A DNA stretch of 40,109 nucleotides from a bacterium (GCA_016934595.1 JAFGSM010000043.1:1-40109), one strand, 5' to 3'; positions 22,474 through 31,374 are shown, numbered from the stretch's first letter. Numbers and translations: made by a program. Notes: generated by a model not told the origin, from the sequence alone.

Positions 22474-24768
22474 TTATACATCCTGTTTTGTTTTCACCTT
22501 TTTTGAGTCCGTCTCCTCTTTTATGGTTCGCAAAAGCTCATACGCGCTGTAGGGCTTTTTGATAAACCGGAAATGTCTCTCATGTATGAGGGGCCACTGG
22601 GACTTCACGTTGGCGTAGCCGCTGCATAGAATAACCGGAAGATCGGGGTCCCTGGCCAGGATCTGATCCGCAAATTGAACCCCGTTTATGTCCGGCAACA
22701 CGACATCGCTCAAAACAAGCTCAAAATCCCCATGTTCCCTTTCATAAATGGAGAATGCCTCCAGGGCGCTTGATGCCTCGAATACTGCGTATCCGTTCGC
22801 CTCAAGCGCCTTTTTGGTAAAACGGCGCACCCCTTCATCATCCTCCACCACGAGCACCCTTTCCCCTGAGCCCTGAAATGCCTCAAGGGAGGGCGTTTTT
22901 TTCTGTCCGGTGGCGGGCATCTGTGATATTGCCGGCAGATAGATCTCGAATGTGGAGCCATACCCCGGTTTGCTGTATACGTTGATCCATCCCTCGTGTT
23001 GCTTGACGATCCCGTAGACCGTTGACAGTCCAAGGCCTGTGCCCTCACCCTGCATCTTTGTGGTAAAAAAGGGCTCGAAGATATGATCGAGAAGGGCCTT
23101 GTCCATCCCTGTTCCGGTGTCTTCAACAGAAAGGCGGACGGACCTGCCGGGTCGCGCGTCAGGAATAGCCTTGCACTGATCCCTGTCCAGCATCACATTT
23201 TCAACCCGGATCGTCAGATCACCGCCATTCGGCATCGCGTCGCGGGCATTGACAACGAGATTCATGATCGCCTGATCCATTTGCCCGGGGTCCGCCTTCA
23301 CACGGAAAAGATCGGGATCGAGTCTAACAGTAAGCCTGATGTCTTCCCCGATGATCCTACGGATCAGTTTTCCCGTTTCAGCCAGCAAGGCAGTGAAATC
23401 CAGCACCTTGGGCTGGATCATCTGCTTCCGGCTGAAGGTCAGTATCCGGCTAACCAGAGAAGCGGCACGTTCCCCGGCCCTGTGAATCTCTTCGATATCG
23501 CAAAGAAGGGAATGATCCTTCACCTTATCCAGCAGCAGATCGGTGTTGCCCATGATAATGGTTAGTATGTTGTTGAAGTCGTGGGCTATGCCGCCGGCCA
23601 GCCTTCCGATCGCCTCCATCTTCTGGGCGTGCATAAATTTCTCCTCACTTTTTTGCAGGGCATCCTCGGTCTCCTTCTGATCTGTGATGTCATACAGGAT
23701 CCCCTGAATGGTTCGGGGATTGCCTGAATGGTCGCAGGCATTCTGGATATATTCCCTGACCCACCGGATTTGGCCGTCCTTGCGGACTATTCGGTATTCC
23801 TGTTCATAGGGAATGCATGGGAAATCAGGAGGTTTGCAGACGTTTCTGGAATTTTTATACACTCTGCGAATATCGTCCCTGTGAATGATCTGGACCAATC
23901 TGGGGGCGCCGGCATTAAACTCATCCTCCGTATATCCGGTGATTTGCTCAATGGCCCCGTGAAAGAAGATGGGGGAATAATCCATATCGCACTGATATGC
24001 TATGCCTCCGATGCCCTTCACAAATGAGCGGTACCTCTCTTCGCTGCTTCTGAGCCTTTCCTCCCATAATCGACGTTCCGTGATGTCCTTTATGTCTTCC
24101 ACGATGCCGATGATTTCACCCTCCGTCCCCCGAAGGGGCGTTGCCGTAAGTGTGCAGAATATCCTGGAGCCTTCGCTATGCTTTGCCTCCGTCTCACATT
24201 CCACGATATCCTCTCCTTCCAGGATTCGGCGCAGGACGCACCTCGGTGTATGGCAATCGGGGGGACAAGAAAAGGCATCGAAACACTTTTTGCCTGTGGC
24301 TTCTTTCTCATTAAGTCCCGACAACTTCAGAAATGCGTCGTTGAAACGGATCATGTTGAAGTCCCTGTCAATGACGCGCAGGCCGTTCCTTGTGGTGCGG
24401 AATATCTGGCCGATTTCATGAAATGCCTGGTCAGTTTCCTCTTCCGCCTTAACGAGCCCTGTCCGCAGATTAATGATAATCAAGGCCACTAAAATAAACA
24501 TCACCGGCTGCGCCACATCGTAAACCGATGCAAAAGCGCAGTCATAAAAGAGGTGGCAAAAAAGCACGTTCAGCGCCAGGAAGACGGCCACCCAAATGCC
24601 CTTCCATCGCCACCAGATGCAGGCGAAGATAATGGGGATGTAGAAAAAGTGCATGAAAATGGGGGATACGTGGAGAATCCTGTGGAAGACGATGGATGCC
24701 GTCGCAAAGGCCATGAGGATCGCCATGAACAAAATCTTGCCTTTTACTCCAAAACCGATGCGTTTCAT
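22474..24768 (-). CDS. membrane hybrid histidine kinase with Cys-cluster PAS domain (paralog 1)
   Basis: A 764-residue hybrid kinase. Residues 10-102 form about four membrane helices with FYIPIIFACIWWRWKG. The first PAS domain (about 110-235) has a four-cysteine motif, Cys162, Cys168, Cys172 and Cys177 (CFDAFSCPPDC then HTPRC). The second PAS domain (about 245-370) includes IEQITGYTEDEF and a PAC end, IQGILYDIT. The histidine domain has GRLAGGIAHDFNNILT. The ATPase domain has NLVVNARDAMPNGG and GTGLGLSTVYGIVKQHEG. The C-terminal receiver starts VLVVEDDEGVRRF with phospho-acceptor Asp in VLSDVVLPDINGV. GAGGAGGG precedes the start. The four cysteines could bind a metal, an Fe-S cluster or act as a redox switch. 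It is divergent from its paralog at 25896-28196. Confidence 0.9.
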   Translation of the reverse strand: MKRIGFGVKGKILFMAILMAFATASIVFHRILHVSPIFMHFFYIPIIFACIWWRWKGIWVAVFLALNVLFCHLFYDCAFASVYDVAQPVMFILVALIIINLRTGLVKAEEETDQAFHEIGQIFRTTRNGLRVIDRDFNMIRFNDAFLKLSGLNEKEATGKKCFDAFSCPPDCHTPRCVLRRILEGEDIVECETEAKHSEGSRIFCTLTATPLRGTEGEIIGIVEDIKDITERRLWEERLRSSEERYRSFVKGIGGIAYQCDMDYSPIFFHGAIEQITGYTEDEFNAGAPRLVQIIHRDDIRRVYKNSRNVCKPPDFPCIPYEQEYRIVRKDGQIRWVREYIQNACDHSGNPRTIQGILYDITDQKETEDALQKSEEKFMHAQKMEAIGRLAGGIAHDFNNILTIIMGNTDLLLDKVKDHSLLCDIEEIHRAGERAASLVSRILTFSRKQMIQPKVLDFTALLAETGKLIRRIIGEDIRLTVRLDPDLFRVKADPGQMDQAIMNLVVNARDAMPNGGDLTIRVENVMLDRDQCKAIPDARPGRSVRLSVEDTGTGMDKALLDHIFEPFFTTKMQGEGTGLGLSTVYGIVKQHEGWINVYSKPGYGSTFEIYLPAISQMPATGQKKTPSLEAFQGSGERVLVVEDDEGVRRFTKKALEANGYAVFEASSALEAFSIYEREHGDFELVLSDVVLPDINGVQFADQILARDPDLPVILCSGYANVKSQWPLIHERHFRFIKKPYSAYELLRTIKEETDSKKVKTKQDV

Positions 24769-24789
24769 TTTTCCCTCCTCGATTGTATT

Positions 24790-24985
24790 TCAATTAAACG
24801 CTTATGGCCAAACATGAATTGGCCGTTCCCGCGAATGAAAATGTATTTTCATGGTAAACGCCCATGCCACTTGTCATGGCGCCACGAATCATGAAAATAG
24901 AATCTATTTTCGAGACAAACGCTCATGCCGCTTCGCTGCGCCACGAATCATGAAAATAAACAACGAGGTTTATTTTCAAGACAAA
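24790..24985. repeat. tandem imperfect ~65-bp hairpin repeats
   Basis: Three degenerate units follow one another. Each has AACGCNCATGCC, a GCGCCACGAATCATG segment and a hairpin made from GAAAATAG and CTATTTTC, or from GAAAATAAAC (24952-24961) and GTTTATTTTC (24968-24977), ending in GACAAA. The last hairpin recurs at 28225-28260 after the second kinase, and a divergent unit lies at 296-362. They sit in the long leader of kinase paralog 1. A plus-strand open frame across them (24851-25072) is repeat-derived and not called. Confidence 0.6.
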
Positions 24986-25147
24986 AAACAAGTTAGTCAT
25001 CTCAAAGGAGGCGGCCTTTTTCATCCAAAAAATTTATGCTTTATTTTTATATGGGAGGGGACAAACATATAAAAATCATGACACAGGCCACCTCGTGAGA
25101 TTGTTAAAAAGGATTTTTAGATTTAAATAATATAATTAATTCCTTCT

Positions 25148-25182
25148 ATTGGTAATTTTACCAATTTTTCAATAAATGTCAA
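25148..25182 (-). promoter_or_regulatory. promoter with palindromic operator for kinase paralog 1
   Basis: On the minus strand TTGACA (complement of 25177-25182) is followed by a 16-base spacer and TAAAAT (complement of 25155-25160). The -10 is covered by a perfect palindrome, ATTGGTAATTTTACCAAT (25148-25165). This is the same TTGGT-N6-ACCAA arrangement as at 8813-8832. The leader to ATG 24768 would be about 380 bases and would contain the hairpin repeats at 24790-24985. Confidence 0.68.
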
Positions 25183-25185
25183 GTA

Positions 25186-25580
25186 TATCAGAATTCCTAA
25201 TAAGAGCATCTGACTGAAATCGATTGATTGTAAACAAAATAGAACATTATTGCTTATTTCGGTTCTCTATATATACTGGTTTCCGGTTTTCGCCGGAATG
25301 ACAAATGAGAAATTACACCATTTTGGTTACACTCAAATCGTTTTTATCTTTTTCACTTAGGTTCAAGCATCCCTTGATTCGCATTCAAACCATAGTTCAT
25401 TTTACGCCGGGTGTTTATTTGATAATTTGGTATTATAAGCAAATTAATAAACCCTGACAAGTAATATGTTGGAGAAAATATGCAAAAGGAATTGATTTGA
25501 GTTTAAAAAAATAGAATCGATTTCTTATAAATATTTTATTTTTTATCCTCAATAATGACAGACTTTCAGAGAATAACAGG
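25186..25580. other. AT-rich stretch without a gene
   Basis: Between the divergent promoters of the two hybrid kinases I see no open frame with a ribosome site. A small inverted motif, CCGG-TTTTCG-CCGG, lies near 25290. Nothing else here can be supported. Confidence 0.4.
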
Positions 25581-25617
25581 TTGACAAATTTTGGTTATTT
25601 GGTTATACTTTCAAATA
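25581..25617 (+). promoter_or_regulatory. promoter with partial palindromic operator for kinase paralog 2
   Basis: TTGACA (25581-25586), a 17-base spacer and TATACT (25604-25609) form a near-consensus promoter. TATTTG (25596-25601) and CAAATA (25612-25617) flank the -10 as a less perfect version of the palindrome at 8813-8832; the core TTTGGTTATACT is identical there. TTTGGTTA or a close form appears twice in tandem in the spacer. The leader to ATG 25896 is about 280 bases with no other recognised feature. Confidence 0.62.
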
Positions 25618-25895
25618 GAGGAAGGTATTTTTGCAACGGTAAAATTGATTCAAAAGATATAAATGGCGGTCAATACCGTTTAGTTATTATTCCACCCTCC
25701 TAAACATCCCTCAATAACTGCCTCTTGATTTTTTAAAAAGAGGTTTAAAGGCATTTTTTGGCATGGTAATGGCCGCCATATCGATACTTAAAAGATCTCA
25801 AAAAATTATTAATAATACCCTTGCCCTGTCGGTTGGAACAAGGTATTAAAGTTACAAAACAAATAATTAACAAATTTCATATAAAGGAGAAGATA

Positions 25896-28196
25896 ATGAT
25901 AGAGATAAAATTAAAAACTAAAAAAGAAAAGGTCAAAATATTTATAATGATTGGGCTTTTATCTTTTGCTCTTTTTTTAAACTATTATTTTCATTTTTTG
26001 CTCCATAGTTCTACGGTTTTTACCCATTTCTTTTACATACCTATTATCTTCGCATGTATTTGGTGGAGGTGGAAAGGCTTGCTTGTGGCGCTCTTTTTAT
26101 CCTTGAATATGATTTTCTATCAAGTTTTTTATGCACACAGTTTCGGAAGCAAATATGATGATTTGTTGACGCATATGATGTTTATATTTGTAGCCTTTTT
26201 AATCGTTGGGCTAAGAAGACAAACCGACAAGGCGGAAGAAGAGACAAAGACCTGGCACGAAAATTTTAGCCAGATTTTCAATACCACAGGCAACGGTTTG
26301 GTGGTGATAGACAGGGACTTTAACATAATGCAATTCAACGATATGTTTTCGAATTTAACGGGTCTGAAAAAAGAAGAAATAGCAGGCAAGAAGTGTTTTG
26401 ATGTGTTTCATTGCGCTCACTGCCATACCCCTAATTGTTCTATGAACATCATTCTTAAAGGCAAAGATCGCGTCGAATGTGAAACAGAAAAGGAGCGCAA
26501 AGATGGCTCAAAGATATTTTGTATTCTAACGGCAACGCCATTTCGTGGACAAGGCGGGGAAATTGTGGGAATCGTTGAAGACTTCAAAGATATTACATAT
26601 CGCAAATCTGCAGAGGCTGCCCTCATAAAAAGCGAGGAGAGATACAGGTCATTTGTAAAAGGCATAAGGGGAATAGCATATCAGACTGATATCAATTATT
26701 CGCCTATCTTTTTTCATGGTGCTATAGAGCAGATCACCGGTTATACAGAAGAGGAATTGATCGCAGGAAAACCGAAATGGAACCAGATTATCTACAGGGA
26801 CGATCTGCCGGCAATTTACAAGTCATTGGAAAAAATCATTAAATCCCCATGTTATTCTTGTGAGCCGTACGAAAGGGAATACCGCATATTGCGGAAGGAT
26901 GGACAAATCAGATGGGTCAGGGAGACCGTTCAAAATGCATGTGATAAATCAGGCAAACCCATTTTGATTCAAGGCATCCTGTATGACATAACAGAGCGAA
27001 AGCAATCAGAAGAGTCATTGCAAAAATGCGAGGCAAGATTTCTTCACGCACAAAAGATGGAGGCTGTTGGAAGGCTTGCGGGCGGTATAGCCCATGACTT
27101 CAACAACATCCTTACGATAATTAATGGAACAAGCGATCTTTTGCTGGATGAGATCAAAGAGGATAATCCATTGTATTTTGACATAGAACAGATACATAAG
27201 GCATCGGAACGCGCCACTTCATTGACAAACCATCTTCTGGCTTTCAGCCGCAAACAGATACTTCAGCCTAAGATTTTGGATCTTAATTTTGTGGTGACCG
27301 AAATGGAGAAAATGCTTAAGCGTCTTTTAGGCAGCGATATAGAGCTCCTTACATTTCTTGATAACGGACTCTGGCGTGTGAAGGCAGATCAAGGACAAAT
27401 TGAGCAGATAATCATGAATCTTGCTGTCAACGCTCGTGACGCTATGCCGCATGGAGGGACGCTTACTATAAGGACAGAAAATGTGACGCTGGATAAAGAC
27501 CACTGTACGGTCATGCAGGAGGCGCGCCCGGGCAGATTCGTTCATTTATCAGTTGAAGATACGGGTATAGGCATGGACAAGGATACGCTCAATAAAATCT
27601 TTGAACCTTTTTTTACCACGAAGGAACAAGGGGAAGGGACAGGTCTGGGGCTTTCTACGATCTATGGAATTGTGAAGCAGCATGAAGGTTGGGTAAGCGT
27701 TTATAGTGAAAAGGGATATGGCTCAACCTTTGGAATTTATCTGCCTGCTTTATTGGTAAAGAAGCAGGTTGCATTTAAAGAGGCTGTTTCGAGGCAAGAC
27801 TTTAAGGGTTCAGGAGAAAGGATTCTTGTGATTGAGGATGATGAAGGAGTACGCAGTTTTGCAAAAAGGGCCCTTGAAAAAAATGGCTATAAGGTATTTG
27901 AGTCGTCAAATGCACTGGATGCCTTAAGCCTTTTTGACAGGGAATATGGAGATTTTTCTCTTGTTTTATGCGACGTGGTATTGCCTGACCTAAATGGCGT
28001 TGAATTAGTTGATCGGCTCATGGCGAAACAACCGAGACTACCTGTTCTTATGTGCAGCGGTTATTATACAAATCAGAAATCTCAATGGTCTGTTATCAGT
28101 GAAAGGAATCTTCATTTTATCAAGAAACCTTATAATACATACGAATTGCTGAAGGCAATTAAGGAGGCCATAGATTCCAGCAATAATAGAAAATAA
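25896..28196 (+). CDS. membrane hybrid histidine kinase with Cys-cluster PAS domain (paralog 2)
   Basis: A 766-residue paralog of the 22474-24768 kinase with the same order: four membrane helices (FYIPIIFACIWWRWKGLLVA), Cys-cluster PAS, second PAS, histidine domain (GRLAGGIAHDFNNILT), ATPase domain and C-terminal receiver (ILVIEDDEGVRSFA, Asp in VLCDVVLPDLNGV). The cysteines Cys167, Cys173, Cys176 and Cys181 (CFDVFHCAHC then HTPNC) are kept with slightly different spacing. The frame is open from 25821, but ATG 25896 has AAGGAGA six bases upstream and matches the paralog's start, so it is preferred. No response-regulator gene with an output domain is adjacent to either kinase, so the phosphate acceptor lies elsewhere or is one of the stand-alone receivers. 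Confidence 0.9.
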   Translation: MIEIKLKTKKEKVKIFIMIGLLSFALFLNYYFHFLLHSSTVFTHFFYIPIIFACIWWRWKGLLVALFLSLNMIFYQVFYAHSFGSKYDDLLTHMMFIFVAFLIVGLRRQTDKAEEETKTWHENFSQIFNTTGNGLVVIDRDFNIMQFNDMFSNLTGLKKEEIAGKKCFDVFHCAHCHTPNCSMNIILKGKDRVECETEKERKDGSKIFCILTATPFRGQGGEIVGIVEDFKDITYRKSAEAALIKSEERYRSFVKGIRGIAYQTDINYSPIFFHGAIEQITGYTEEELIAGKPKWNQIIYRDDLPAIYKSLEKIIKSPCYSCEPYEREYRILRKDGQIRWVRETVQNACDKSGKPILIQGILYDITERKQSEESLQKCEARFLHAQKMEAVGRLAGGIAHDFNNILTIINGTSDLLLDEIKEDNPLYFDIEQIHKASERATSLTNHLLAFSRKQILQPKILDLNFVVTEMEKMLKRLLGSDIELLTFLDNGLWRVKADQGQIEQIIMNLAVNARDAMPHGGTLTIRTENVTLDKDHCTVMQEARPGRFVHLSVEDTGIGMDKDTLNKIFEPFFTTKEQGEGTGLGLSTIYGIVKQHEGWVSVYSEKGYGSTFGIYLPALLVKKQVAFKEAVSRQDFKGSGERILVIEDDEGVRSFAKRALEKNGYKVFESSNALDALSLFDREYGDFSLVLCDVVLPDLNGVELVDRLMAKQPRLPVLMCSGYYTNQKSQWSVISERNLHFIKKPYNTYELLKAIKEAIDSSNNRK

Positions 28197-28224
28197 TGAA
28201 AGTCGCCTCACGAGACCTGTCTCT

Positions 28225-28260
28225 GTCTCGAAAATAAACAACGAGGTTTATTTTCGAGAC
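28225..28260. repeat. perfect 15-bp stem, dispersed hairpin repeat
   Basis: GTCTCGAAAATAAAC (28225-28239), loop AACGAG, then GTTTATTTTCGAGAC (28246-28260). It lies 28 bases after the stop of kinase paralog 2. The inner part is identical to the hairpin at 24952-24977, so the two copies flank the kinase gene in the same orientation. No T-run follows, so termination is uncertain. Confidence 0.65.
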
Positions 28261-28453
28261 AAAAGATTATTGCCATTTTACACCATTTGAAACATTATGC
28301 AATATATTTTTAAGACAAAATTTAAATCCATCTTCATCAACAGAAACCGGAATAGGCGGTTCTTAGATGGTAATTGTCAGTTCTGATGCGGTTTAAGGCG
28401 GATAATAGGGCAGACTATTTTCAAAAGATATTGATTATTCTGGGATTTAAGGC

Positions 28454-28469
28454 GGGCATGAAAGATGCA
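28454..28469 (+). promoter_or_regulatory. weak sigma-54-like site before the ATPase cluster
   Basis: GGGCATGAAAGATGCA has GG (28455-28456) and GC (28467-28468) ten bases apart, but its flanks match the consensus less well than the three other sigma-54 promoters in the window. It points towards the small gene at 28579 and the ATPase genes. The remainder of 28261-28578 shows nothing else. Confidence 0.25.
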
Positions 28470-28578
28470 AAATTATTTGCATAGTTGACCAAATAAAGAA
28501 ATTAAAAAGTTTATCGAAGCCTTTTCCTTCTTTCTAAATATCAATAGTTCACCATTTTTATTTAAGGGGGGAAGAAAA

Positions 28579-28836
28579 ATGTTTAATATCGCCATAAGTA
28601 TCATATTTTTAATATCTTTAAGTATTTTTTGTGTGCTGATTTCCAATATAAGATACGTAATCTTTCCGAAGCGGTCTAAAAAGATGATTTGTAATATCAA
28701 ATATTCGGATCACAAAACAGAAGACGGAAGGGTAGATGATAAGGCCATAAAGGATTGTAAAATACCTCATTCATACAGCGACGGACGGTCATCCGGATCT
28801 AAATCCTGGATCTCCGGTGAGATTGGTCATGCATAA
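28579..28836 (+). CDS. small single-span membrane protein, unknown
   Basis: An 85-residue product. Residues 3-25 form one hydrophobic helix (IAISIIFLISLSIFCVLI), followed by a basic, hydrophilic tail (FPKRSKKM, then DGRVDDKAIKDCK), so the tail is probably cytoplasmic. AAGGGGGGA lies at good distance before ATG 28579. It ends 17 bases before the first ATPase gene in the same direction, so it may be the first gene of that operon. I recognise no family. It could be an ATPase accessory peptide or unrelated. Confidence 0.5.
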   Translation: MFNIAISIIFLISLSIFCVLISNIRYVIFPKRSKKMICNIKYSDHKTEDGRVDDKAIKDCKIPHSYSDGRSSGSKSWISGEIGHA

Positions 28837-28853
28837 ACAGGAGGATATGTATT

Positions 28854-29186
28854 ATGACTGAAAAAGAAGTGATTGCGCAAATGCTGCTGGTTGAACAGCA
28901 GGCGTGTAAAATAATAGAAGATGCCAAAAATGAAGCCAATAAAGATCTGGTAGATGCAAGAAATGAATATAAGAAACTGATTGCTGACACCAAAAATGAA
29001 CTAAATGAGGATGCTAATACATTGACGGAGCGAATGCAGGCAGAGGCTGAAAGAGATATTTTGGATATAAGGGATAAAAAACAGGGTGTTATTGATATAA
29101 TTGACAGACAATATAAGAAAAAAAAGGATTTGGCTTTTAAAAAGGTCAGGAAAGTTTTATTTGAAGATTATTTGAGTGGACTATAA
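28854..29186 (+). CDS. V/A-type ATPase peripheral-stalk subunit G/H
   Basis: A 110-residue, almost entirely helical, charged coiled-coil protein (EQQACKIIEDAKNEANKDLV). It ends VRKVLFEDYLSGL, matching the C-terminal tail of the downstream copy (SLLFERLLEGL). In V/A-type ATPases this subunit pairs with subunit E to form the peripheral stalks that hold the catalytic head against rotation. It starts with AGGAGG upstream and precedes the subunit I gene. A second copy with an in-frame stop lies at 32764-33107, so this is the only intact version in the window. Confidence 0.8.
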   Translation: MTEKEVIAQMLLVEQQACKIIEDAKNEANKDLVDARNEYKKLIADTKNELNEDANTLTERMQAEAERDILDIRDKKQGVIDIIDRQYKKKKDLAFKKVRKVLFEDYLSGL

Positions 29187-29225
29187 TAATTAAATATTTA
29201 TAAGAAGGTTAGTGGGGTGAAAGCC

Positions 29226-31223
29226 ATGTTAAAAGCTGCGAACATGAAGAAGATAGATATGCAGGTTCCCAAGGAATATATCTCTGAAACAACCATGAGA
29301 ATTGCCGCATTACAGATACTTCACCTGTTGAATGTGCGCAAGATGCCATTAGGTCATATTGATCTGGAATCCGATCAGGAAAATGTATTGATAAACAAGT
29401 ATAAACAATTTGAAAAACGGCTGGTTGATCTATATAAATCGTTAGATTTGGAATGTGATGCAGTATCTTGTTCTATTCTGAAGGATTTAGACCCCTACAA
29501 AGACATCTTGGAGATCGATAAAGAGCTTCAAAAAATAGAATCAAACACGAATGATATCTTGGGAAAGATTAAGTCTGAGAAAGAGTCGAAGGATGAAAAG
29601 CAGGAATTGTTAAGGCTTATGGAAATGATCTTTAATCTGGAGATTGATATTAGCCAGTTTCATGAATGTAAATTTTTATCCCTTTCTGTTGGATTGATGC
29701 CTTCGGAGAATATTGAAAGATTGGAATTCAGTTTGTCCAATGTTTATCACATATTGATCCCATCAACCGTTTTGGGTAAAAGGCGCCTTTGTTTTGTCCT
29801 TGCGTCAAAGAAGGATGATGAAAAGATTGATAAGGCATTAAAAAGCGCCTACTTTAAAAAACTGGAACTCTCCATTATTAAAGAGGGTTTGGATGAATCA
29901 AGGATACAGGAACTGCGCGGTCAGATACAGGACATTAAGATAGATATCAATATAGGAGAGGATTATTTAAAGAAGTTGAAGAAACGTATTGAAAATAGCC
30001 TCTTCGAGATAAACCAGAAGATATATATGTCTTTAAAGATACTGTATGCGGCAAGGTCTTTTGACAGGGTCGGGGATAATTATCTTATCTCTGGGTGGGT
30101 CCCTCAGGATATCATCCCTGAATTGGAGAAGGAGGTAAAGAATGCCTGTCCAAAGGTAATATTTTCTTCTCCTGATCTGGATCAAAAGGACAACAAGAAA
30201 AATTTTCTTAAGATTCCGACCTGTCTTAAGAATCCATCCTTTCTCAAGCCATTTGAAAGATTGGTTTTTGGATATGACGTACCAAGTTATAACGAAGTTG
30301 AGCCGACCCTGTTTTTTGCCTTAAGCTTTTTGTTGATGTTCGGCGTTATGTTTGGAGACGTCGGTCATGGCCTGACATTGTTCATCCTGGGTCTTTTCAT
30401 TTCAAGAAGGATAAAAAAGGCATCAATGGTTCAGATAGGGCTTATTGCTATGGAGTGCGGTGTTGTGTCCACTATATTTGGTTTTATGTACGGGTCGATC
30501 TTTGGTTTTGAACATATTTTGCCTGCACTGTGGTTTCATCCCATGGAAGATATCTATTTTTTTATGAAGGTAACGGTCGGTTTTGGGATAGTAATCATAA
30601 GCACTGGTTTATTATTGAATATCATAAATTCGATAAATGACAAGGATTTCCTTAAAGGGATATTCGGAGAGCTTGGCATAATGGGCCTGCTGTTTTATTG
30701 GGGATGCGTCGGTTTTTTGATCGTCTTTATGGTTAAAGGCAGATATGTCCTGGATAATGCGTATATGCTGTGGCTGCTTTTTATCCCGTTGACGGTAATC
30801 TTTTTTAAAGAACCACTCTATAATCTTTACAGCAGGTATATTTTAAAAAAGAAGGTGGATGAGATATTCCCATGCAACCTGGGTCTGTTCTTTCTGGAGT
30901 CGTTTATAGAGGTTGGAGATACCATCATAGGATTTCTTTCAAATACGGTATCCTTTATACGTGTATCTGCTTTTGCCCTTGCCCATGCAGGTTTATTCCT
31001 TGCGGTATTTGCCCTTGCCCATACACTGCAAACAGTAAAAGGAGGTTTCTTTTGGTATTGGCTGATCGTAATACTGGGAAATATAGGAATCATCTTTGTT
31101 GAAGGTATGATAGTTTCCATCCAGACAATCCGTCTCGAATATTACGAGTTTTTCAGCAAATTTTTTAAAGGCGGCGGAGAGCTTTATCAGCCGCTAAGAA
31201 TTAATAAGTCAATGATGAGTTAG
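29226..31223 (+). CDS. atpI: V/A-type ATPase membrane subunit I (a)
   Basis: A protein of about 665 residues. The cytoplasmic N-terminal half (to about 335) is helical and contacts the peripheral stalks. The C-terminal half has about seven to eight membrane helices with the conserved MFGVMFGDVGHGL and the essential Arg in SFIRVSAFALAHAGL (about residue 580), which faces the rotor ring. It forms the ion half-channels. ATG 29226 with GGGG eight bases upstream is preferred; GTG 29217 is possible. It follows subunit G by a short gap. A MITE lies 56 bases after the stop, and a deleted second copy of the gene is at 34245-34525. Confidence 0.9.
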   Translation: MLKAANMKKIDMQVPKEYISETTMRIAALQILHLLNVRKMPLGHIDLESDQENVLINKYKQFEKRLVDLYKSLDLECDAVSCSILKDLDPYKDILEIDKELQKIESNTNDILGKIKSEKESKDEKQELLRLMEMIFNLEIDISQFHECKFLSLSVGLMPSENIERLEFSLSNVYHILIPSTVLGKRRLCFVLASKKDDEKIDKALKSAYFKKLELSIIKEGLDESRIQELRGQIQDIKIDINIGEDYLKKLKKRIENSLFEINQKIYMSLKILYAARSFDRVGDNYLISGWVPQDIIPELEKEVKNACPKVIFSSPDLDQKDNKKNFLKIPTCLKNPSFLKPFERLVFGYDVPSYNEVEPTLFFALSFLLMFGVMFGDVGHGLTLFILGLFISRRIKKASMVQIGLIAMECGVVSTIFGFMYGSIFGFEHILPALWFHPMEDIYFFMKVTVGFGIVIISTGLLLNIINSINDKDFLKGIFGELGIMGLLFYWGCVGFLIVFMVKGRYVLDNAYMLWLLFIPLTVIFFKEPLYNLYSRYILKKKVDEIFPCNLGLFFLESFIEVGDTIIGFLSNTVSFIRVSAFALAHAGLFLAVFALAHTLQTVKGGFFWYWLIVILGNIGIIFVEGMIVSIQTIRLEYYEFFSKFFKGGGELYQPLRINKSMMS

Positions 31224-31279
31224 TGGGATGATGATTTTAAACCAATGTTTTAAAAACAGCTATAATTATTTGGGATTTT

Positions 31280-31349
31280 GTTATTGCTCAATATACTGTG
31301 CGAATAATAACTCATTAGCCTATTTTCCCATAACATATTGAGCAGTTAC
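31280..31349. mobile_element. 70-bp MITE, family 2, copy B (reverse orientation)
   Basis: The right end ATATTGAGCAGTTAC (31335-31349) matches copy A exactly; the left end GTTATTGCTCAATAT (31280-31294) has two changes. An exact 8-bp duplication, GGGATTTT, flanks it (31272-31279 and 31350-31357). Its reverse complement aligns with copy A at both ends and over TATGAGTTA-TATT-CACAG-type interior words; the middle is shorter. It separates subunit I from the LVIVD gene and ends just before that gene's ribosome site. Confidence 0.85.
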
Positions 31350-31374
31350 GGGATTTTGAAAGGGGGGATCAAAG

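Noticed and set aside
24790-24985. CRISPR array
   Set aside because: Units are degenerate, about 65 bp, contain internal hairpins and have no unique spacers of regular length; no cas genes are present.
24851-25072. 73-codon plus-strand frame between the two kinases
   Set aside because: It is read through the tandem hairpin repeats and has repeat-derived sequence (NHENRIYF-type phrases) rather than protein features.
25756-25775. Possible sigma-54 site TTGGCATGGTAATGGCC before kinase paralog 2
   Set aside because: GG and GC are ten bases apart, but the -12 region lacks the TTGC form, and a much better sigma-70-type promoter lies upstream at 25581-25609.
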